Below, piece by piece: positions 57,701 through 64,000 of a DNA stretch of 64,000 nucleotides. A program made the translations under genes and the position numbers. Source of the DNA: Eucalyptus grandis (Eukaryota; Streptophyta; Magnoliopsida; Myrtales; Myrtaceae); the NCBI RefSeq assembly GCF_016545825.1, contig NC_052620.1:43555305-43619304 (forward strand). The letters are read 5' to 3'. Below the pieces are notes generated by a model. It saw nothing but the letters and a program-made list of their open reading frames with translations, did no database searches and was not told the origin of the DNA. Position 1 is the stretch's first letter; every line of letters starts with the position of its first letter.

Positions 57701-57866
57701 GCAAGAAAGGAAGGGAGAGGAAATGAACAAAGCCGGGGGATCGGAAGGGCGGAAGGGCGGAAGGGAGAGAGAGGGAGAGGGGGGGTACCTGCCGCAGTTG
57801 GTCTTTGTAAGTGGAGAGATTGGAGGAGAGCTCTTCGATGCTCACTTCTTCTTCTCCCCCTTGCAT
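51758..57866 (-). CDS. SPF30: Survival-motor-neuron-related splicing factor 30 (SPF30/SMNDC1-like)
   Basis: Tudor-domain splicing factor; in animals it joins U2 snRNP complexes and helps U4/U5/U6 tri-snRNP join the spliceosome, with the Tudor domain binding symmetrically dimethylated arginines of Sm proteins. Eight exons in coding order: 57789-57866, 57037-57105, 56315-56443, 55599-55675, 55405-55480, 54595-54780, 53352-53480, 51758-51922. They join in one frame to 302 residues, the family's usual length. Visible parts: an N-terminal helical region (STYKDQLRQVRQLL), a Tudor domain at about residues 97-155 (LPIGSKVQAVYSDDGEWYDA, YDGWGNKEEVDPDNVRP) with aromatic-cage Trp/Tyr residues retained, and a Lys-rich C-terminal helix with KRKKIHSFKSKMRMEQLE. 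The C-terminus is KGANVEASDE. The start is the only in-frame Met of the first exon. No defects were seen. Confidence 0.95.
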
Positions 57867-58460
57867 CGTTGCGTTTCCGGCGAGAACTTTCGAGGGATTC
57901 GTCCGGTCGATCGACGTCGACGAGTATATGAAGAATAATTATATAGCTTTCTACCGAGAGAGAAGAACTATGGAGAAACAGGAGGAGGAATAACCATGAG
58001 AGAACACGAGACGATAAAACAGGAGGCGAAGAAGGAAAAGGAAGGGAAGGAACAAGAAGAAGACATGCATAATAAGCCCATCTTAGAAAACAGGAAGACG
58101 AGGAAGAAGAAGAAGAAGAAGGCCCAATACATGGCCCAGTTGACCATGGCCGGCATTCTGTTCGTTCCTCTTATTTTCCAATTCCCGCGCTTAATTTCTG
58201 AGAACAGAATTCCCAACATGTAAATTCTGCACATGGTTATCAAAATGCGTGTCGTATAATTCGATTTGATTCGAGGCCTGATCAAAATATTGCAAGTAAA
58301 TACATTTCAACTCGCCAATGAAACATGTATCCTGTCAATTCAAACTGTTCGATTTCTTGTACGTTTATCTATGTGAGATTCATTACCTTATATGATGAGT
58401 GCTATTTATAGAATAAGTGAAACTACATTTTATGCTTTATAGTACACTATTAAATGACCT
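57867..58460. other. Upstream flank of SPF30
   Basis: Purine-rich (GAAGAAGAAG-type) leader and promoter-proximal DNA that includes two GGCCCA words near 58120-58138, which resemble site II/telo-type promoter words often seen upstream of plant housekeeping genes. No TATA element is obvious, and no gene is seen. Confidence 0.4.
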
Positions 58461-58464
58461 TTAA

Positions 58465-59893
58465 GGGTGCGTTTGAAAGCCCCTAACACCAAATAGAGTG
58501 TGTTTGACAATTTTTTTTAAACCTCATTTCTCAAAGGACCGCATTCAAAAGGCTGAAAGCCCAAGATCCTAAGTTGCCTTCATCTTTTAGCTTTCGCAGC
58601 AACTAGGGTTTAATTTAAAATTTCGTTCCCAAATTGTCTTCACTTAATTTGTGTATCTTTGTTTTTGCCTCATGATATCACTGTTCATTTTCTTCTCCGT
58701 TGAGTTGGTTGACATGATTGCAAGGGGTTGGCGACGAGTTGGAGAGAGGTCGGCATGGTCACGGCTACCCCCAACGATCATCACCGTATAGTTGTGCGAC
58801 CTCCGTAAGTCGCGGTGACTCCTGGTGAATTGCGACAATCCCATATTTAGGTTGTGTGACCTTCATGAAGACCGCCTAAGGTCACACAACTCACCGCGAC
58901 CTTGGTGAGGACTTGAGATCATGCAACTAGGCAACCCTCACCAGGGTCGCGCGTGATTAGGCCACCTTCGTTGAGGTTGCCTAAGTTGCGCAACCCTCCC
59001 TATGGGTCACCTGACCTCGGGCAGCCCTTGCCGGTGGTCTCAGCTCCGAGGGTTGCCGCAACTCGTGATTATGCCGCCTTGCTAAGGTTGCCCAAGTCGC
59101 AGGGCCCTCACCATGGGTCACCCAACCTCAGGTGACCCTCAGGGGGTGGCTCGACCTGTGGCAACCCTCATCGGTGGTCTTGGGAGTCAATTGAGGTCTG
59201 ATGTTGGCCTCCGATGATAAATTTCGATTTCTGATGGTCGTGTGCTCTTTGCCAATCAACTTTTTTTTCTTTTGACCGATTTTTTTTTAATTACAAAAGT
59301 CTTCTATAAATATAGTTTCTTCAAATATTATTTTACTTAAAAGTACTTTATAATGTATTTTCATATTATAAATTAATAAACACAATTTACATTTTGGAAA
59401 ATTTCTTTCAACTTAAAGTTTTTTGTATTTTCCTAAGAGTGCATTTGATTCAACTTTGGTGTAAAGCAAATGCCGAAAGTGGGGAGATGCCAATTGTGTT
59501 TGGTTAAAATAATTTTGCAAATGAATTTTGAATTGAATATGTATTTGACAAAAAAAACTTTTGCAATAGGCTTTGGATAGATATATATATTTAAATGACC
59601 AAATGCCGAAGGGTTTGGTCCTTTTAAATTGAAAAAAAAGAACTAATGAATGATGAAATTGAAAATTTGAAAAATTTGTGAGAATAGTTTTGGAACAAAA
59701 TAATGAATTTCAACATTTGATTAAATGCTAAAAGTCCAATGCAAAGCCGAAGTTAGTCCCTATTAGTATTGAACTTTCAGCCTTCCCAGTGTTGATTTTG
59801 AAATGAAAGCTCATTCAGTCCAACATTTCCCTTGGGGAAATGTTGAACCAAATGCACCAAATGATTTTCTCAAAAGTTCAACCAAACGCATCC
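58465..59893. mobile_element. MITE cluster with Tourist-like ends
   Basis: A Tourist-like left end, GGGTGCGTTTGAAAGCCC after TTAA, lies at 58465. A second left end, GAGTGCATTTGATTCAAC preceded by TAA, lies at 59437. A right end, GTTCAACCAAACGCATCC followed by TAC, lies at 59876-59893. The 59437-59893 pair looks like one short element, with inverted repeats over about 20 bp and an imperfect TAA/TAC duplication. The outer left end may belong to a separate, partly lost element containing the GC-rich repeats. No coding content. Confidence 0.5.
58952..59180. repeat. GC-rich 112-bp tandem repeat
   Basis: Two copies start at CGTGATTA (58952 and 59064), each continuing with GCC-CCTT-GAGGTTGCC-type words, then ATGGGTCACC-ACCTC, and ending in GGTGGTCT. 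Further degenerate phrases (TGACCTTCATGAAG, GACCTTGGTGAGG) precede it from about 58740. It resembles the GC-rich core of the MITE at 6239-6886 in style. Confidence 0.65.
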
Positions 59894-60642
59894 TACGTAT
59901 AATGAAAAGGAAATTTGCAGATGATTTTAGTCATTCAACTTTAGCTTTGATAGTACGCAAAAATCACCATAAACCAAGGATCTCTGCAAAAGAGCTTTTT
60001 CAATGCGTTCGGGTGAGCACGACATAAAAAAGAAATTTTGCCTTCTTATAACGAAGCAGGCAGAGAGCCGGAACAGACGGGATGTGAAGAATGCTTAATG
60101 CGAATAGTTTCTCCCAATTCGAATTCAAAGCTTGGACGTCACGGCTTCTGCTCTCCACATTTCCTCTTTTACCAGATGCCGGCAATTATTGCCATATGGA
60201 GAAACTAGGCATTTCTAGCCTTCTTCCTTGAAAGATACTCAAACGCCATTCTCTGTTTTCATAAGCAAAAAGTCAATTTCATATACGATATGTTCCAAAG
60301 CGAGGAGGAACTTCCCCGTTTCAACTTACAAAGAAATAAACTCTACAGAGTCTACCAAACTGTTCACAAGTGATTTTTCCGTCACCCAAAAACTCTAGAC
60401 CTGTAACCACCTACTAGTAAAGCTACATCAGAGTTTATAATTAGAGCTCCATATACCACTCAGCCTCAATTGATTCATCACTCTTCTGAGGCTCATGTAT
60501 CCTTTGCCTCGAAGCAAAGCTATCCTCCAATAGTAAATTTATTCTGTAGAATATTAACAAGAAAATCACTGTCAGACATTGTAAGATGATAATTAGCCGA
60601 AACACTTGTCCTGAACCTGTCTGAATTAAGGCACTCACTGAA
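59894..60642. other. 3' flank of the SART3-like gene
   Basis: Non-coding DNA between the MITE cluster and the SART3-like stop codon. It presumably includes the 3' UTR. No other features were recognised. Confidence 0.5.
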
Positions 60643-62311
60643 TCATCTTTTAAGAAACATTTGTCTGAACTCGTCATTGGATTTGGGCTTCTCGTCCTCT
60701 GCTTCATTGGTTCTTGGCTTATTTGCATCCCAACCTAAGGGCTTAAGACTCCTTGGTCTTGCAAATGTGTTCTTACCAGTCAGCTGGACCTGCTCACCTC
60801 TCCCCTTACTAGTTGAATAGTTTGATTTTTGAGGTGCCATACCTACTGTACCAAAACGATCACTTTGCAATTGGACTTTGAATAAATTGCACAAAAAATC
60901 AAAAAGAAAACGAAGCAACAGGTCCAATGTAAAGAAAAAAAAAATTACAAAGCAGCCAATGCACCATCTTATGAAGCCACGGCAGCTTGACAAGGAAAAC
61001 ATCAATAAGGGAAGTCACTGATGGACAAACTTGAAATGAGAACCAAATTATCTACAGTAGTTTACCACTAATGAAGAACTATGGGCAGGATATTTGTATG
61101 TCAACACATGCGTTGTTTATCATGGTGTGATATCAGGAAATCTGCAGATAAACCAAGCTAACAAAGTTCCTTCCAACAATGACCAAATGTGATAATGTTT
61201 CTTGTTACTAGACAAAACGAATCAACAGCATATAAGCTAAGAAACAACCTTATGTTGGAATGACAAAAACAAGAGTGATCGTTGCACCCATTTGAAAAAT
61301 AGAATCATGAATTTGGCACATTGATCAAACTAGAGCACAATCAACCTGAGTGTCACTCTGATTGCAGGAAGTGCATTCTTGAGCCGATTATAAAAGAGTA
61401 GGTACATTTCCTCTTTACCAGTCACAAACCATGTGAAGGAAAAACATATAAAGGACTGAACAGCTGAATATATGGTTTAAAGAGATGGCAAACAGTCTTT
61501 GTCAAACTCAATAGATGATAGTAAATTTGGTCAGAAACAACAATTTTCACTTGTCTGTGTACGGATATTGAAAACAGTTACTTCTGAGACCTCTTGCAAC
61601 ATACTCATCAGAGAATTCTTGCAAGCATGACCAAACAAGATGTGAAAACAAAAAGAAGCAGAATAAGCAATGATGAAACCAAGAAACTATTCTTCACACC
61701 AACTGAAACAATCATTAGATAATTGGATTGCAAAGGGTAAAATAATAGTCAGGAAAAGGACAAGAAAAAGATACTAGGAAAAATTTGCGGTTCACGAGAT
61801 ATTTGCACTCTATAGCTCCATTTGTTTTGCTGAAAAATTCTCATATGCAAGAAATGTTTTCAGGGGACTTATTTTTAAAGAAATGACTGAAATTCCTCTG
61901 TTCCCTTATCCTGAAAATAGTGTAAGGATGGAGAAACAGTGCCCTATATCATTTGGAAACAATCCGTAGGTACCAGAAATTGTGAGTTCAAATCACCCTG
62001 GTGATGTTCATGGTCTAAACCAACAAAAGAACAAGTCTGCATTGAACAATTGTATCTGGAGAAACAAGATCGAATTACCAATAACTACAAAGATTGAAGG
62101 TATGGTGGAACAAATGCCAGAAGATGGAGAACATATTGTCCAGAATATGCTTACCACTTTCTGCATGATCACTGTGACCAGTAGTTTCTTTTCTGCTTTT
62201 CCTTGGATCTGAACGTGCAATGCTCAGCTTCTTTCCTAAGAGCATATATTTATTCTTTGCCACAGCTGCAGCAAGGTGAGCATCATCAATGAAATCAACA
62301 TATGCCAGTCC
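60643..62311 (-). CDS. SART3/Prp24-like U6 snRNP recycling factor, 3' exons only
   Basis: C-terminal part of a plant homologue of SART3 (p110, yeast Prp24; Arabidopsis EMB140-like), which binds U6 snRNA and helps re-form the U4/U6 di-snRNP after splicing. Two exons: 62155-62311 and 60643-60845, with matching phase (GAA AGT G | TA GGT), giving 119 residues. The first encodes the end of an RRM (GLAYVDF RNP1-type motif, then LAAAVAKNKYMLLGKKLSIA) and a basic linker. The second ends KPKSNDEFRQMFLKR, the conserved C-terminal Lsm-binding tail of the family. The HAT repeats and the other RRM exons would lie to the right. No convincing upstream exon is seen between 62312 and the window end, so either that intron is longer than 1.6 kb or this is a displaced fragment. 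Confidence 0.75.
60846..62154 (-). other. Intron of the SART3-like gene
   Basis: A 1.3-kb AT-rich intron between the RRM exon and the last exon. Boundaries are GTAAGC and TACAG on the minus strand. No other feature was recognised. Confidence 0.65.
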
Positions 62312-63324
62312 CTAGCAAAATAAAAAAAAATATTGAACATCAGCATGCAAAGTTTGCAGGAAAAAATAAATTAATAACACAGATATTGATAAGAAAAGAC
62401 CAGGAAAATATTTTTTTCTACTATAACAAGATCTACAGTAATCCTTAACTAAAACAAATTGGGGTTCCACTAGGCCAATGAAAAATAATTTACCATAAGA
62501 AACTGAAAATGTAGATACAACGATGACACCAACCATTGAATAGGACTGTATAAAATTGAAGAATTAACTCACAATATCCTTGTTAGAAACTGATGTGGAA
62601 GTTTCCTTCTGCATTTTTTGTTTTCATGAAATTAAATTATAAAATGTTACAACAAAAGTATGGAGGGTGCCATGCCCAAATAAACTTATAGAGAAAGAGA
62701 AACTACAAAGCCTAACAAAATACTTTAACTAAAAAGTGGTTTTTCAGCAACCCATAAACTCAAATGTTGTAACCATATCATATTATTTGCATAAGAGAAG
62801 TTAAAGAGTCTAGACTCTCAAAGGCTTTTGATTTTCTTTCCATCCAACTAAACCAAAAGGTTGCTGGATGAACTTCTATTGTGTGGGATGTATCATGCTT
62901 TGTGGCAGTTTGAGATATCAAACTTATTCAATTGCAGGATGTAATATTCGCATGAAGAAATGCCTTATAACAAAATGCTCCTGTTATAAATAATTTTTAG
63001 TCAACCAGGGTTTCCCCTATACCACCATTTGGAATGCATGTCAGAAATTTCCACCATCAATCCTACCATATAATAAGGTTATTTCCCTCTGAACTATATG
63101 AAGGAAAACAATCAGTCCGTAGTTAGATATGAAAAAATGACAGTTAATTGATAAACCATCATTAAAATTGAATTTGGCTCATAAAATATATGTGAATGTA
63201 TCATTATGAACAATTCAGATAGAAAAGACACGCGGCAGCAGCTGCAGAGAATCATTTGCATAATCATCGAAGCCTTGACTTGCACTTCGCAAGTAATCCA
63301 ACTCAAAGATTATTTGGTAGCTTA
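62312..63324. other. Region upstream of the last recognised SART3-like RRM exon
   Basis: AT-rich. A minus-strand stretch near 62571-62608 looks like a tiny exon (TGCAG...GATATT|GTGAGT), but its translation does not fit the expected RRM residues before GLAYVDF. It is left unassigned; the region is probably intron. Confidence 0.4.
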
Positions 63325-63985
63325 TGACATGTTTGGTAACCATTTGGCTCCTGGGAACAATTTTTGCTCAGAAATAGGTTTTTTTTTTGTTTTTAGTCTT
63401 GCCCCGAACTGAGTATTCGAAGACGTTCGGTATATGTACAAAATTTCTATTTCTGGAATAGAAAAAAACATAAATGCGTTTGGTACAACCCTCAAATTTT
63501 TTTGTGTCGTAGAATTTTTAAATTTTTTATAATATTACGAGATTTTTCTTTTTCTTTTTTTCCTTCTCTTCTTCTTCCTCCTCTCGATGACCAGCTAGAG
63601 GAGGAAGAAGAAAAGAAAAAGAAGAAAAGAAAAGAGAAAAAAAATAAATTGGCTTAATTCTAAAATTGTTTCCAAGAACAAAACAGTAAGATTTTTTTAC
63701 TTCTTGATTTTGTTCCAATTCTATTATCAGGAACTGTGAACATTTGTGGAATTTAATCAGAATCAAAAACTTCGTAAATAAGTAAATCCTATGTATTTAC
63801 AGCCATATAATCTGGCTGTTTACAGCTCAACAGGAACATTTGTTTCCAGTAGTAAAAAAATTAGCTGATGTTACCAAACGGATTTCTTTTTTCTTTCTTT
63901 CTTTCTTTCTTTTTTTTTCTTTTTTTGGTTCCAGGGAATAAAAGAACAGATATAACCAAGAATTGACCAGTTAGCAAACAGGCTC
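63325..63985. mobile_element. Tourist-like MITE, copy 2
   Basis: The left end is TGACATGTTTGGTAAC; the right end is the complement of GAGCCTGTTTGCTAAC. TTA lies directly outside both ends (63322-63324 and 63986-63988). Length 661 bp, close to the 648 bp of the copy at 6239-6886, and it shares words such as TGGGAACAA and GACCAGCT and a central GC-richer patch. Non-coding. The TIRs are more diverged than those of copy 1, so it is probably older. Confidence 0.7.
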
Positions 63986-64000
63986 TTAACTGACCACCAG

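Noticed and set aside
57594..57938. Plus-strand frame opposite SPF30 exon 1
   Set aside because: Antisense shadow of the SPF30 first exon and its purine-rich intron; Arg/Gly low complexity.
62571..62608. Small minus-strand exon of the SART3-like gene
   Set aside because: Splice-like borders are present, but the translation (KETSTSVSNKDI) does not fit the RRM sequence expected before GLAYVDF.

Overview
The window is nuclear DNA of a flowering plant, almost certainly a dicot. It has short exons with GT-AG introns of 80 bp to 7 kb, AT-rich intergenic DNA, Ty1/copia retrotransposons, Tourist-like MITEs and proteins closest to plant families. Transposon style would fit a woody rosid such as a Myrtaceae member, but the sequence does not prove that.

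Layout. (1) 1-10117 (+): the 3' part (18 exons, 780 residues) of a dynamin-related protein 2 gene (DRP2A/B type: GTPase, middle, PH, GED, short proline-rich tail), with a Tourist-like MITE and a tRNA-like/SINE-like block in introns. (2) 10.2-27.6 kb: a tandem array on the minus strand of a short-chain dehydrogenase of the NADPH-dependent pterin aldehyde reductase type. One copy is decayed (10.7-12.2 kb), one is intact (13.6-14.8 kb), one is frameshifted (16.3-17.9 kb) and one is intact (25.7-27.6 kb). The duplicated unit includes a piece of the DRP2 downstream region. Between the third and fourth copies lies a nested, decayed Copia complex (18.3-25.2 kb). (3) 28.1-28.5 kb (-): a possible small uncharacterised gene. 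(4) 29.7-50.1 kb (+): a complete 16-exon MAD1 spindle checkpoint gene (719 residues). Its 7-kb intron 11 holds an antisense Copia element with both LTRs; other introns hold fold-back elements and a 242-bp tandem duplication. (5) 51.8-57.9 kb (-): a complete 8-exon SPF30/SMNDC1-like Tudor splicing factor (302 residues), convergent with MAD1. (6) 58.4-59.9 kb: repeat and MITE sequence with a GC-rich 112-bp tandem repeat. (7) 60.6-62.3 kb (-): the last two recognisable exons of a SART3/Prp24-like U6 snRNP recycling factor; the rest lies to the right of the window. A second member of the DRP2-intron MITE family closes the window.

The genes are housekeeping genes with no obvious common pathway (endocytosis, pterin/folate salvage, mitotic checkpoint, splicing), although SPF30 and SART3, both spliceosome-assembly factors, lie next to each other. 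I found no convincing new biological system. The most informative structures are the reductase array with its neighbour's tail copied along, and a set of tiny poly(A)-bearing insertions flanked by 13-17 bp direct repeats.
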